DNA from: Microcebus murinus
Taxonomy: Eukaryota; Chordata; Mammalia; Primates; Cheirogaleidae
Assembly (NCBI RefSeq): GCF_040939455.1
Contig: NC_134106.1
Location: forward strand, 83,397,001-83,461,000
DNA length: 64,000 nt
Direction: 5' to 3'
This document shows, piece by piece, positions 48,460-61,359 of the stretch (position 1 is its first letter; the number at the start of each line of letters is the position of its first letter). The notes beneath the pieces are model-generated. The model was not told the DNA's origin. It saw only the letters and a list, made by a program, of their open reading frames with translations, and ran no database searches. The position numbers and the translations under genes are program-made.

Positions 48460-48620
48460 GACAGGAGAGGGGACCCGGGTCTGTGCTCTGACTCCACTGC
48501 TATATAAGTGCCTAACATTTGCAAGTGTCTCAGAGTCTCAGTTTCCCCTTTTGTAGAATGGGGCTGCAGGGTGCCTGACGGACAGGGTTTTTCCCAGCCC
48601 TTGTGACTCTATGATGCTGT
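48460..48620 (+). repeat. MIR SINE
   Basis: 'tctcagagtctcagtttccccttttgtagaatggggctgcagg' is the MIR core in sense. Confidence 0.8.
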
Positions 48621-48624
48621 TCCT

Positions 48625-49415
48625 GTGTGTGCCTTTTCCTGTCTCTTTTCTCTTATGTTCTGAACTCAACATCCATTAACTATATGCTGTTACCATAATT
48701 ACCCAATCACTGAACACCACATGATGGAGACTAAAGTCACTACTATTTATGTTAAACTGTTTCATTATTTTGGAGGGAGGGCGGGAGAAAGCTCCATGCA
48801 TGAAGCTCTAATTACAGTAATATAGTGCATTAGATTATAGCTCTCTTTTGCCCTATTTTATTATGATCATAGCCCAGGAAAGCCAAGCCAAGATTTTTAT
48901 TTCCATGCTTATATTGCCCACATTCCACACATCCGACAAGAGGCCAATGCTACCCAATGAAAAAGATGGACTGAGATTGTGAGCTTCAGTTTATGGAGGG
49001 TCAGCAAGTGGGAGTACAGGGGCTGCACCTGCCCTGCATGACGTTCCTCAGGGGGAAACACTTTCTGGTGCTGTCCCCAGTGCTTGGCCTTTGTGTCTTT
49101 GGCTCAAGGCCTGTGGGAACTGTGCCCTCAAATGTATGAGTGTGCCACTAAGAGCCCACCCTGTGCCAAGGGTATGACAGAGAGGCATCTTTCTAGAGTA
49201 TAAATTTTCTTCAGTATTTTTGCAGAAGAAATGTTAACCAGATATTAAAGCAAACTCAACTTTATCATGGAGTAGAATGCAAACTTGCACAAATATTTAA
49301 CATGTAACAAAAGGCTTAAAAGAAGTTTCAAGTAAATAGAGGCTGACTTGGAGTATTCCTCCAGATTGTTCCTGGCATTCCTCTGCTCATGGCTTTTTGG
49401 TGGAAAACATTGCAA
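48625..49415. other. Unannotated sequence, possible conserved non-coding part
   Basis: 48770-48880 is unique-looking, AT-rich with TAAT-type homeodomain words, and free of repeats. Conservation is only suspected. Confidence 0.3.
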
Positions 49416-49419
49416 TTGG

Positions 49420-49612
49420 TGATTACTAACGTTTATTGGGTGCCATGAACTGTTCTAAGCCCTTTTATGTAATTCTTTTAAGGTACTATAACTATTCCCA
49501 TTTTGCAGATGAAGAATTTGATGCACATAAAAATTAAGTAATTTGTCCAGAGTGGCAGAGCTAAGACGGAAACCCAAGCAGCCCCTCTCTTCCTTCAGTC
49601 TTCATGCTGCCA
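49420..49612 (-). repeat. MIR SINE (near full length)
   Basis: 'taacgtttattgggtgccatgaactgttctaagccctttta...cccattttgcagatgaagaat' is antisense MIR. It is followed by a C10 run (49616-49625). Confidence 0.85.
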
Positions 49613-49984
49613 CCACCCCCCCCCCTTGACAGAGAAAGGCCAGAAGGTGTATTATCCTTCTTGCGGACATGACAGGTAGAGCTAATGAAGGGCAGGGAGC
49701 TTTGCTCTAGGGTCTTCAAAATTGCTTCCAAGACATCATGGTGGACTTATACCTAAAGTTCCTTCCCTGGACCTTCAGAGAATCCCAGGGAAGAACAGAA
49801 TCGCCTGGAACTGGCACACTTTCTAGAAGTAAGAAGGTGCTTCAACACCAGCCCTCCTTCTCCAAAGCAGCCAGCCCAGCCTCCCAGCCATTGATGAGTC
49901 TGCTCTCCCTCCTAGACTACATAGCTAAGAAGGCCTGATTCTGTGCAAGAGGAGAGACCCTCCCATAGACTCTGTCCTGTAACT

Positions 49985-50690
49985 CTGACAGGGATTCAAA
50001 ATATGTTTAAAGAGAGTTGTAAGCAAAAGGCTATGCTTGCCAATGGGGAGAAAGCATCAGTTCTGACTTGGGTAACCAAAGAAGGGTTCTTGAAGCAGCA
50101 GGCCCTGACCAGGTGGGCAAGGAGCACATCTCAAGCAGAATGAAGAGTATGAGCAGAGGTGCAGGGTTGAGATGCACAGTGTGTGTCTGGGATCTGGAAG
50201 TAGATCATGTTATGAGACAGCAGGGAAAGATAAAGTTGTAAATGGGAAGTTGAACCATTATGTCAGTGCTTTGAACCCCAAGCTAAGGACTTTGGATTTT
50301 ATTAAGTAGCCAGTGATGACCTGCTAGAAGTGACAAGGGTCATGTTGCATACTTTGAAGATATACAATAAAATTTAGTTTTAAAACAAAACTTATGGAGG
50401 AAGAGAAGTAAAAGGTAAGATTTATGTTTAAGTAAATGGACCTGGTCACAATTTGCAGAACAGAAGATATTGGAAAAAAGAAAGAGGCTGTCAGTTTAGA
50501 GACTAATTAGGAAGCCATTTAAATGATTTGAGTAAGAGATGAGTTTCTGAACAGGGAAAAGACATGGAACATGGGCATACTTTTAATGAGGGTATATTTG
50601 GGAGGTGGAATCTCCAAATATTATCCCAGGATTGGAAATGCAAACAGATATGACTCCTAAAGCAATGGAAAGTATGGTTCAATTATAAGA
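49985..50690 (-). repeat. L2-like ancient LINE sequence (antisense)
   Basis: 'aaaggctatgcttgccaat', 'ttgaagcagcaggccctgacc', 'aaggactttggattttattaag' resemble the same antisense order as at 8845-9530. Strongly decayed. Confidence 0.35.
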
Positions 50691-52040
50691 AATATAGATT
50701 TCTTCTTCCAGAAAGATGAAGTAGAAGTGATTGCCCTTATCTTTCCTGCTAAGTAGAACTAAAAACTCTCAACATTATGAATAAGATGAACATAAGAAGA
50801 CCCACCAAAATGAAAAGTAGATGGCAGACCAATCTAGGGACCTCAAGACTTTAAGAATGACATGGTGGTGAGTTGTGTGAGTTTTATTCTGCCTCTTGAA
50901 TCCCAGAGTCACATGACAGGTTAAACAGGAAGATTATCCTGTTCAATCCCCAATGAGGATTTCCACCACACAGAGGATAGCAAAGAGCATAGCATTGCCA
51001 ACCACCAGAAAAGAGCCCACAGACCTTGGCCCACTGCATCTTCTGCAAGTTTGGAGTTATCAAGGAGGACTCAACATGCAAGGAACTTGCTGGAACAATG
51101 CTTTACTTATAGAAAGAAGAGACACAGCAACATCAGCATCTGTAGTGCAGGCTGGTCTCCCATGGCTAGTAGGTCCCTCCCAATAGCCAATGCAGGACAA
51201 TGGACTGCACACACCCCTCTCATGCCACAGGTGAAGACCCCATTCTGTCTTCATGGGGTGGTGGTGCAGATATATTCTTTAAGATGGCCAAGCAACAGCC
51301 CAGCATCCAGCTTCCATATAAGGGAATGTTCCAGGCCCAGGGCAGTGACTGGGCAATCTCAAGGAGGGGTGACAGGTTGCATGATGGCTGCTTCCCCAAC
51401 ATAACTTAATGTGACAGATGTCTAGGCCTCAATCAAAATCACTCATCATACAGAGAATTAGGAAAATCTCAACTTGAATAAAAAAAATCAAGCAACAGAT
51501 GTTAACACCAAGATGACATGTTAGAATTATCTCACATGATTTTAAAGTAGCCATTATTAAAATGCTCTGAGCAATTATGAAGCAAATGAAAAAAATAGGA
51601 GATCTCAGTGAAACGAAAGAAGATATAAAGAAGAACTAAATGGAAATTTTAGAGCTGCAAAATACAAAAAAATAAAGATCTCAGTGGGTGAGATCCATTA
51701 GCAAAATGGAGAGAAGAAAAAGAAATCAGTGAACTTGATATTAATAGGAAGAGAAAAACTGCCCAATCTGAATAAGAGACAGAAAATAAACTGAAAAGAA
51801 AAAGAAAAGAAGTTCAGGAGCCTGTGGGACTAAAAGAAAAGATCTGACATTCATGTGGCTGACATCCAAGAAGGAGAGGATGAAAAGGACAGAGTTGAAA
51901 AAGTACTCGAAGAAATAATGGCTGAAATTTTCCCACATTTGACAAAAGATATAAATCTTTTGTTAAGAAACTGAGCAAATCCTAAACAAGATAAACCTAA
52001 TGAAATACATACCCAGACACATCATTGTTAAACTTCTGAA

Positions 52041-52140
52041 AACTAAATGCAAAGAAAAACTCCCGAAATCAGCCAGAGTGAATGATAGAAGATTTCTCAT
52101 CAGAAACCATGGAGCCAAAAAAAAGTGGCACAATATTTTT
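52041..52140 (+). repeat. Inverted self-duplication inside the L1, arm 1
   Basis: The 100-bp arm is repeated in reverse complement at 52628-52726 with only two or three differences. It is the original copy, because it sits where L1 sequence order expects it. Confidence 0.95.
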
Positions 52141-52627
52141 CAAATTTGACAGAAAAGATCTATCAACCTACAATTTTATACCCAGTGAAAATGTCTCAGT
52201 AATGAAAGGAAAATCAAGACATTCTCAGGTGAAGGAAAATTCAGACAATTTATAAATGTACACTGAAAGAATAGAATATAGAATTACCCTAAAGAATGGC
52301 CAAAGGAACTTCTATAAACAGAAAGGAAATTTTAAAAAGAAAGAAATCAGAGAATAACATGAAAGAAGAAAGAATATAGTAAGCAAAAATATAAGGAAAG
52401 AATAGACTTGCCTTCTTTGCTTGAATTTTCTAAATTATATTTGATGGTGGAAACAAAAATTATAACATGATCTAATGTGGTTCTCAAAGTATGTAGAAGA
52501 AATATTTAAGACAAATATATTACAAACGGGAGAGGGTAAAGGGAGGTAAGTTTCTACACTTCACTAAAACTGGTACGATGTCAACGCTAGTAGACTACGA
52601 TAACTTATATAACTAAATCCAAATGTG

Positions 52628-52740
52628 AAAAATATTGTGCCACATTTTTTGGCTCCATGGTTTCTGATGAGAAATCTTCTATCATTCACTCTGGCTGATT
52701 TCGGGATTTTTTCTTTGCATTTAGTTTTCTTTGCATTTAG
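52628..52740 (-). repeat. Inverted self-duplication inside the L1, arm 2
   Basis: Reverse-complement copy of 52041-52140, placed where normal L1 order is interrupted. It ends with a 15-bp tandem repeat of 'tttctttgcatttag'. Normal + strand L1 text resumes at about 52741 ('tatccactaaaaagtc'). Confidence 0.95.
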
Positions 52741-54889
52741 TATCCACTAAAAAGTCTTACAAAGAGGTACATTTAAAAATGCTATAGATAAATAAAAATG
52801 GAATACTAAAAATGTTCATAAGAAGGAAAATTAAAACAGAAGATCAGGAAAGCAAACAATAGAACAAACTTAAGCCATAATGTGTCAATAATTGCATTAA
52901 ATGTAAATGGTCTAAATATGCTAAATATAAGACATATTGGCAGAGTAGATTATAAAACATGATTTTTCTATGTGTTGTCTACAATAAACCCACTTTAAAT
53001 ATAATAATATAGGTAGAATGTAAATAAAAAGATGGAAAAAGTTATACCATGCTAATATTTTTAAAAGGAGAAATTGCTATATTAATATCAGATAAAGTGG
53101 AATTCAGACCAATGAAAATTACTAGGGACAGGAAAGGACATTATGATGGAAAGGGTCAATACACCAATAAAACATAGCAATCCTAAAGGTAGATGCACCC
53201 AACAACAGAGTGTATAATGTAAAGCAAATACTGATAGAGAAATAGACAAACCCACAATTATAGTTAGAGACTTCAATACCCTTTCTCAACAACAGATAAA
53301 ATAACTAGAAAGAAAATCAATAATAGAACTCAATAGCACCATCAATCAATAGAATCAAATTAACATTTATAAAACACTCCATCCAACAGCGACAGAATGT
53401 ACATTCTTTTCAAGCAACCATGGAACTAAGATAGACCACATGTACTAAGATAGACCACACCTGGGCCATAAAACAAACCTCAACAAATTTAAAGGAATTG
53501 AAATTATACGGAGTATATATGTGACCACATCAAATCGAACTAGAAATCAATACTAGAAAATAACAGGAAAATCTTCAAATACTTGGAAACTAAATAGCAC
53601 ACTTATATATAATTCATGGGTCAAAGAGGCAATCTCAGGGAAGTAAAAAGTACAGTAAACTGAATCAAAATGAAAATACAACATATCAAAACTTGTGGGA
53701 CACAACTAAATCATGCTGAGAGGGAAATTGATAGCATTAAATGTTTACATTAGAAAATTTGGAGAAGTCCCAAATCAATAATCTAAACCCCCACCTCAGG
53801 AAACTAAAAAAAGAAGAGCAAAATAAACCCCAAGTAAGCAGAAGAAAGAAAGTATTGGTGGAGGGATGGAAACCTAGATGGATGGAACAGAACAGAGAAG
53901 CCAGAAAGAGACCCACATGAGTATAGCAGCTACTTTTTGACAAAGGTACAAAAGCAATTCAATGGAGAGAGAATCTTTTCAACAAATGGTGCTGGAGCAA
54001 TTGGACATCCCTAGGCAAAAAAAAAAAAAGTCTTACTTTAAATCTCCCACCTTATACAAAAATTAACTTAATATGGATCATAGATTTCAATGTAAAACAT
54101 AAAACTGTAAAGCTTTTAGAAGAAAACCTAGTAGGTCTGGGTGAAGAGTTCTTAGGATACTGAAAGCACAATCCTTAAAAAGAAAAAAATCAATACATTT
54201 GGCTACATCACAATTTAAAATATTTGCTCTGTGAAAGACCTTGTTAAAAGGATGAACAGACAAGTGTTAAGCTGAGAATATCTGCAGCCCACATATCTGA
54301 CAAAGAACTCATCTAGAATATATAAAGAACTCTCAAAAATCCACGGTAAAAAAAAAAAAAAAAAAGCAAGTCATCTAATTAATTAGACAATGGGCTACAT
54401 ACATGGAGAGACATCTCACCCAAGAGGATATATGGAGGGCAGATAAGCACACGGAAAGATAGTCAGCATCACCAACCATCCAGAAAATACAAATTTGGAC
54501 CACAATCAGATAACACGACACACCTATCAAAACAGATCGATAAAATATCCTGACAATACCAAATATTGGTGAGGATGTGAAGAAACTGTATCTCATACAT
54601 TGCTGATGGGAATTTAAAATGTTATAGTCATTCTGGAAAACCATTTGGCAGTAAAAAACAAACAAAAAAAACCTAACACTAAACATATGCTTACCATTCA
54701 ACCCAACGACCTGCCTGGGCATGTGTCCCAGAGTAAAAAACTTATGTCCATATATGAACCTTCTGTACACTATTGTTTATGTAGCTTTGCAAGAGCCAAA
54801 AACTGGCAACAATCAAAATGTCTTATAACAGATAAATGGTTAAACAAATTATGGTATGTCCATGCTATGAAATAATGTCCAAATGATTG

Positions 54890-55115
54890 TGTGAGACATA
54901 CAAAGAAATTATTTATTGTTTATCTTAAATTCAAATTTAACTATTATAGGTGTCCTGTATTTTTATGTGTTAACTCTACTAACTCTAGCTTTTGACCATT
55001 TGGACTGACATAGCCCCCTTTCCTCAGTCATAGATAACTGGTTCACATGCTAGGTGGCTGAGGCGGCTGGAACTGGAGTGGACCAAGAGTATGCTCTGCA
55101 GTGGTGTGGAGGCAA
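54890..55115. other. Unannotated sequence
   Basis: No recognised content. Confidence 0.3.
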
Positions 55116-55119
55116 AGCT

Positions 55120-55265
55120 CCTGCGAACAAATCATGCTGGCTCTTCAGCTTACCAGCTGTGGTCAGGGAAAATCACCTAACACTTGTAGGCCTCAGTTTC
55201 CTCATCTGTGAAATGGGTAGAAGAAGGAAGGTTAAATGGGTCCCTCTTACATGAAAGCCCATTGG
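55120..55265 (+). repeat. MIR SINE
   Basis: 'taggcctcagtttcctcatctgtgaaatgggtagaag' is the MIR core in sense. Confidence 0.9.
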
Positions 55266-55435
55266 AACTGCAGAGTGCAACACACGTGACAGCACATCAC
55301 TCTATATGGTTAGCCTGCTGCTGTGGACCCGGCAGAAAAGACATTGGAATATGCTGCAGCATGAGGCAGGGCTGACATACCTGGATTGACTTCAGGCTTT
55401 TCTCAGTTAAGAGCACTACCGAGAGTCTGCTGCTA

Positions 55436-55770
55436 TATGTTGATATCAGTCAGCAATTGCCACAATATGCTGTGTAACAAACAAGCCTAGAACATAGCAG
55501 CAAACGTTTATTTTCACATGCAGGTCTGTGGTTCAGCTGATCTAGGATGGGCTTAAATGTGAGATTCTTTAGGCCACAGGACAGCAGGGCTTGGCTCCTG
55601 ACTTCTGGTCAGGTGGGGGTTTGGATCTGCCCCACCTGTGTGCATTGGGGGGCCAGGCTGAGGGCCACAGCTACCCAGGGTACATCTTCTCAAGGCAGAC
55701 CTCCAGAGCATGTCTCAGGCCACTGCTTGCTCGTGTCCACTGATGTTCCCTTGCAACGTAAATGACAAAT
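55436..55770. repeat. Interspersed repeat, probably LTR-like, family not named
   Basis: 'cagtcagcaattgccacaatatgctgtgtaacaaac' and 'gcaaacgtttattttcacatgcaggtctgtggttcagctg' match the general start of a common mammalian repeat. The rest is diverged. Confidence 0.45.
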
Positions 55771-55774
55771 AACG

Positions 55775-57285
55775 TGGGGTGGGGAACTGTGGATGGTGTG
55801 GGAAGCGAATGTTTGGTCAGCAAGAATGCAGTGTTGGTATGGTTTGGCTTTGGGTTAGTCCAAACTTTGGTTTGGGATGCTCGGGACAGGCTAACCCTAC
55901 CTGCACAGATTGGTACTGACGTTGTCCTGGTCTCTTCATCAAGTCTCAGGCTGGGAAAAGCTGCTTACCTGGGCTGGCTCAGAGCTGGGGAAATTCCCAG
56001 ATTCCCCTTGGATTGGCACTACCTGCCTTCTAGAAGACTCCCTGTCCTCCAGTCAGCTTCCTGGAGCTGAGGTCCTGGACCGTCACCTAGCTGATGTTTT
56101 CTTCACATGCACAACATCTTCTACCTGCCCTTCCGGGTCGCCATTTTCACCCATCTCCCGCCATCTTGCCACTGCCTACCCAGCTGAGTAGCAGGACCCC
56201 TTCCCCTGTGGCCCTCACCCACCACCCTTTACACACCCAGCAGAGCAGGGGAGACACCGTGTTGTGTAAATTCTATTGACCCTCCTGTCTCCTGCCAGAC
56301 CTGGAGCTCCCAGACACTGATGATCTCACCTCTCTGTTCATGAAGGGACGGAGAAGTGCCTAAGAGCCTTGCGCAGCACAGAGTGGGGCTGTGTAAATTG
56401 TGGACAAGTAAATAAAGGGTAACTGAATAAATGGCTCCAGGAAGGAAGAAATTGGCCGCTCAGCAGGGCTGCAGAGCTTCAGACCTGGTAGTTTTCAAAG
56501 CTCACCCTCTCTTTCTTTCTATATTGTGCTGGAGGTTGCTTCCCAGTGGGGCCTGGCTTTTATATAATTGTTTGCAGCATAACAATACTGCTCTATAGCT
56601 TTGAGATGGTGGCCTAATTTCCCTCCTTTAATAAAAAGGGCATGCCATCTGTGGGAAATCAGTGATTTATTGAGTGACCAGGGACTGTTTCTGTGCCTAA
56701 TAGAAACCAGTACAGAAAGGCTACTTGCTAAAGGGGAAGAAGGAACATGACCAGCTGCCTCTGAATAGGAAATTAATTTCCGCACCCCTGGCGTGCCCTT
56801 GCTAATTTGAAGCTGGGTTCATCCTGATGTTCTCACTCCGATGGATGGCCTCCTCAGGACACCCAGTCCAAACACCTTTTTAATGAACTTTGTATATGTA
56901 GCCCCCTTGGGAGCCCCAGAGGCGCTTGGAACGCAAATTCAATATGAAATCAAAATTGGGAGCATTCATCCCACAATAAAAGGAAATCTACTAAATGGAG
57001 CCTGAATGCTTGTTAATTATCCCTTCCTAATTTTTCATTCCTTTTAGGACCGCTGGTGTCAGAATCAGATAAGGGGAAGCAGGCACCAAAGCTTAAGAAA
57101 GAAAATAATAGGAGAAAAAACATGAAATTAAGAAAATTCTCTCAATTAACGTTTTGTGCAAATTGGAAAAAGGCTATCATTGTAAGCCATTATTTGACTC
57201 TAGCAGCAGAACATCCCAGCAGCCATGCTTTATAAGTCAGTCTTGTCCTGCAGGAGCAAGCTTAAAAAGTCATGCCATTCTAGAA
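55775..57285. other. Intergenic sequence with possible L2 3' end and unique part
   Basis: 56090-56440 has L2-like sense text ending 'aagtaaataaagggtaactgaataaatgg'. 56520-57200 is unique-looking and a candidate for conserved non-coding sequence. No gene. Confidence 0.4.
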
Positions 57286-57289
57286 AGTG

Positions 57290-57450
57290 CAGGGCTTTGC
57301 GCCCAGACAAAGCCGGGTTCAGTCCTCCAAGGCCTCTCCCCTTCCCTCTGTGTGGTCTTGCACAAGGTGTGTAACCAGCTTGAGCTGCTGTGTGCTCATC
57401 TGTGAAACGGGGATAATGAAAAACACCTTACAGAGAGAGCTGCTACAAGA
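57290..57450 (+). repeat. MIR SINE
   Basis: 'gtgtggtcttgcacaaggtgtgtaacc...gctcatctgtgaaacggggataatg' is the MIR core in sense. Confidence 0.85.
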
Positions 57451-57454
57451 CTAA

Positions 57455-58740
57455 GTGCAACAGCGTTTGTAAAGCAGGTCTCATATTCCCAACAGGACCA
57501 GTCCCTTACCTCCTCCTTCTGTATGTTGCGTTTGTCGTAGACTTAGCAGTTGAGGGATGGAGCCATTCGTTAGGTGATTACTAATTTAAATAACACCACC
57601 AGCAGCAGACCAGATGACCCAACGGAAGACTTATTTATTTATTATTTTATTTCTTTTATAAGGCATCATCTCTATTATCCACTTATTTCTTTATCGAACA
57701 TTTGCGAGTCCCTTGAGAAAGGAGCTGGTGGTGGGGAAGGGTTAAAAACCGGACCTGTCCCTGGAAGCTTAGCCTGGTTTGTAGTTTGCTTTTCTCCCAC
57801 GACTTATTTCCAAATCGCCCCAGACACGTGGGTTGGCTTGAGTGCGTTGTGGTGGCTGCCACCACCCAGAGAACCCCCCATGGTCACCACTGACCACTCA
57901 CCCCCATTCAGTAAACAATATATATTTTTTTTTGGCCTAATCTAATGCAATATTATTTCCTCTTCTTTTTAGACCCAAATCAGAAAACAGACTGGGGTGG
58001 GACTTGGGGTATTTGATGGTTTGTTATTTTTTCCTCTGTCATTTCGTCTGGGCAGGACACTAATAGAATGGCTCCCTCTAGGTGCTGTTTCCACCCCCTG
58101 GGAACAGCAAAGGGAAACGGCAAGGCGTGGGAAGAGCCTTGCAGGGTTAAAGGATTTATCAGAAATTGTCAACAGCCTGCCCTGTGGAGCCCGAGGGCAA
58201 GGGAGGAGAATTGGAATCCTGTTTTCTTATTTGTTATCACAAATTTCTCTATTTTTGTTCCCTCTGGAGAAATCTGTCTCCACAGATATTTATAGTTCAG
58301 ACTCCCTGAGAGAGGGAGGCACCAGTCCTCGCTGCTCAGAAGTGTCCTTCTGCTGACAGAACAGAGTGGAGGCGCTGGCCCTGTCCACAGAGCGCAGGGC
58401 AGAGGGCAGAGGCGTTGCCTGCGGCTTCTAGGAGGGGTGGCTTTCAGTTTTTCTTTTGGAAAAATAAATTCTCAGCAGAGATATTTTCTTATCTGTTCTA
58501 TTCACTTTGAAAGAAGTGTGGCCACCAAGGTTGGCATTTTTTAACAAATGTCGTCCCCAGGTTGGAAACACCCCCTCCCTGATTTGTGTAATGACCAGAA
58601 GTGAGTTACCTGTGTCCAGGAAGCCACCTCCACCTGTGCTGTCCCCACCTGTTCAGACCGAGCCACAGCGCATGCACCTCAGCCGTCGTAGGAGCAGCTC
58701 ATACTTAGCTTAGCCTTTCTCTCCTAAAGTCGCTCTGCTC
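57455..58740. other. Unannotated intergenic sequence
   Basis: No gene. Acceptor-like CTTCTTTTTAG at 57961-57971 has no convincing exon after it. ORFs to 123 codons without domains. Confidence 0.3.
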
Positions 58741-58744
58741 ATCT

Positions 58745-59610
58745 GTTGAACACCCATGGGGGACCTGGACAGTGCCAGCCCTCTGGTGACAATATTCAGA
58801 GGTCTCGCTTGCCATCCCCAAGGAGCTCAGGCTCTAGAGGGAAAGACAGAAGGAAAGCAAATCGATTCAGAACTGTTGGGAGGGGCTGTCTTTGATGGAG
58901 CCCTAAGTATTGTGGGCGTAGATGGGGTTCGGGACCCTGCTACCCCAAAACAGGGTACCTTGGCATTTGAGAAAACAGCAGAAACTAGAAGGTCTCTCTC
59001 ACCTTACCCCCAGAAACAGGTTATAAGACCCTCCCGTAAGAGTTGCCCTCCCTTTATGGGGAGGCAAGAAACGTCTTTATCTCTGAAGACACAGGGACAC
59101 AGGGAAGAATCAGTTCATCAACATTAGATCAGACTCCTCTGTCCAATCCTCTTTCTCCACCACTGCCTACTCTTTATCAGACCCAGTCCTGTTGAGGCTC
59201 CCGTGTCATGTAAAACTTACATTAAACACATTCGTATGCCTTCCTCTTGTTACTCTGTCTTTTGTTATAAGGGCCTCGGCCATGCACCTAGGACAGGTGA
59301 GGAGGAGACACCCCACCTCCTTGCAGGGTGACAGTGTGAGGAAGGGACTGGGAAGGCGGAGTGTAGCAGAGAGCAGAGGGGGTAGGCGGGAGCAGAGAGC
59401 AGGCAGAAAGAGCGTATTTCCATCAGGGATGAGGACATTTGCGAAGCTCAGGGCTGTGGGAGGGCACACCTGGACTGGCAGAGGGCTGGCTGGGCTGGAG
59501 ACCCCAGTGCAGGCAGAGTGGCAGGAGCTCACAGGGGCCAGGCTGGAGGAGGCCCAATACAGCGCCTTGAGTGAAGGGCCTGGGACTCGACCCTGAAGGC
59601 ATTAGGGTTC
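58745..59610 (-). repeat. L2-like ancient LINE sequence (antisense)
   Basis: 'gtgccagccctctggtgacaatattcagagg...aaggagctcaggctctagaggg' is the antisense L2 3' end. 59280-59600 continues in the same style ('gatgaggacatttgcg...ggcaggagctcacagg'). 58890-59270 between them is unrecognised. Confidence 0.45.
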
Positions 59611-59639
59611 ATCCAGGGTTCCTTGCACACTTGGGTTTT

Positions 59640-60115
59640 GAGGCTTTAAAAAATATTTTATCATGGAAATGTTAAAACACACACAAAAATAGAACAGTGT
59701 AACGAACCTCCTCGTACCTGTCATCCAGGTTTAGTAGTTAGCAATACGTGGCCAGTCTTGTTGCATTTATATTTTTCTGTTTCTTCCCTCTCCCCGCAGG
59801 GTTATTCTAATTAAATCAGTCCACAGGCATCAAATCTTTTCACTTGTCAAGAGTTCAGGATGTAACTCTAAGAGAAAAAGACCTTAAGAATGAATAATTA
59901 TTCCATAATGTCTTCTAATAATCAACCAGTTTTCAAATTTCACCAGTGGGCTCAGACATGGTATGTTGGATCCAGACAAGACCCACACATTGCGTTGGCT
60001 GCTAAGTCTCTTAAGTCTTGTTAAATCAATAATAGTTCCTCTTCTCTCCTCTCCTCCCCGCCCCAACCCCACACTTATTTGTTGAAGAGACCAGGTGATT
60101 TGTCCTGAACTAGAG
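59640..60115 (-). repeat. LINE fragment (antisense), L1-type likely
   Basis: 'tgtaacgaacctcctcgtacctgtcatccaggttta', 'gatccagacaagacccacacattgcgttggc' and 'tctcttaagtcttgttaaatc' belong to a common old repeat, antisense by my reading. Family uncertain. Confidence 0.55.
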
Positions 60116-60129
60116 CCACTGCCTGGGGA

Positions 60130-61350
60130 GGGCAGACTGGAGAGGGCCTGATGATTTTGGCACCTGGTTGAGAAATGAAGGGTGCACAAGGGCAGGGTGA
60201 CACAGGTGGAAGAAGGGCACTGAAAGGTCTGAGAAGTATGTAGAGGTGGAATTGGAGCCACCAGCTCCAGTTGGAGGGAGAGGGTGAGGGAGAGGAAGAG
60301 TCAGCGGGTGGCATCCAGCATTCCGGCTTAAGCATTTGGGGCACAGGGTGTTATTCAACCAGAAGGAGGGAGTTGGAAGAGGGGAAGGGCAAGGAATTAT
60401 TGGGATACATATTCAGTTGTTTAAGCAAAGACTGAAACAAAACATGCATCCACCCATGTACAGAGTGACCTAGACAATAGGGAATCTTGCTATTTTCCAC
60501 ATAAATGTTAACGTGTGAGCAGTTTACAATGAACATGGTGGCTCCATGGTAGGGAACACCTTCCACTCCCTTGTTCTGCCATCTGCTGTTCCAAGATGGC
60601 TGGCCACCAAGGCCACGTGGCCAGGGAAAGGGAAGGAGAGCGTACCTCTCCCCTTTCAGGTCGGGACGCACAAGTCATTCACATACTTCTGGCAAGAACT
60701 TGGTCCCACGGCCGTACCTCGTTGCAGGGAAAATGGGAAGTGTTATCTCCAGCTAAGAGTCTGGGGTTCGACTGCAAAAGGAAAGAAGGGGAATGAGTAA
60801 GGAGGGGGGGTCTTTGCAACAGCAGATGCAGAGCAGTTTTGGGGCACATAGAGTTTCGGGTGCCCATGTCAATTCCAGTGGGGATGAGTACAACTGAGGA
60901 GAGAAGTCTCAGGTGGAATGTTGGACTTAGCGGTCGTGATTTTCATCAGGATGCCAGAAGGTGCGTGATCAAAAGAGGAGCTGGGGAAAAAGTGGATGTT
61001 GCATGTCTTCTGTGGGACCAGTTGGGGGAAAGCAAGGCTGACACTAGATGATTTAAGAGTTGCTGTCATGATCTAGAAGACTTTGCAGAGGAAATAATCC
61101 ACAGGGCTTAATAACCAAGAGAATAGAAGAGGCAGAGGAGGAAGTCCCAGATGACTCCTGGTGCCAAGCCAGAGTGCCTGGCAGGTGAAGATGCAGGTCA
61201 CAGAAACAGAAAGAGGGACAGGGCTCTGACAGGGTGGTGGGTGGGACTGGGTAGACAGGAGAGAGAAGAACTTGGTTTTAAATACTTTAATATGAGGTGC
61301 CCAGAGCCATCCTGGTGGCCATGGGTTAGAGGGCAACAAAGAGCCCAGGC
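60130..61350. other. Decayed sequence, partly L2-like
   Basis: 60800-61340 has L2-like antisense phrases ('gacagggctctgacagggtgg', 'atgactcctggtgcc'). 60350-60800 is unrecognised. No gene. Confidence 0.35.
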
Positions 61351-61359
61351 TCAGTGTCA

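Larger units (their letters stand above)
50695..54885 (+). repeat. Old L1 (L1M/L1ME-like) with 5' part, internal deletion and 3' end
   Basis: In sense order it has 5' UTR-like text (50695-51400), ORF1-region text with coiled-coil-type A-rich coding sequence (51480-52130), the ORF1/ORF2 join region (52130-52620) and the ORF2 endonuclease region (52850-53840). Then it jumps at about 53850-53870 directly to the ORF2 C-terminal part ('ggaacagaacagagaagccagaaagagaccc', 53885 on) and ends near 54885. The reverse-transcriptase core is missing. Frames are broken throughout. The length of 4.2 kb compares with 6-7 kb for a full L1. Confidence 0.88.
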
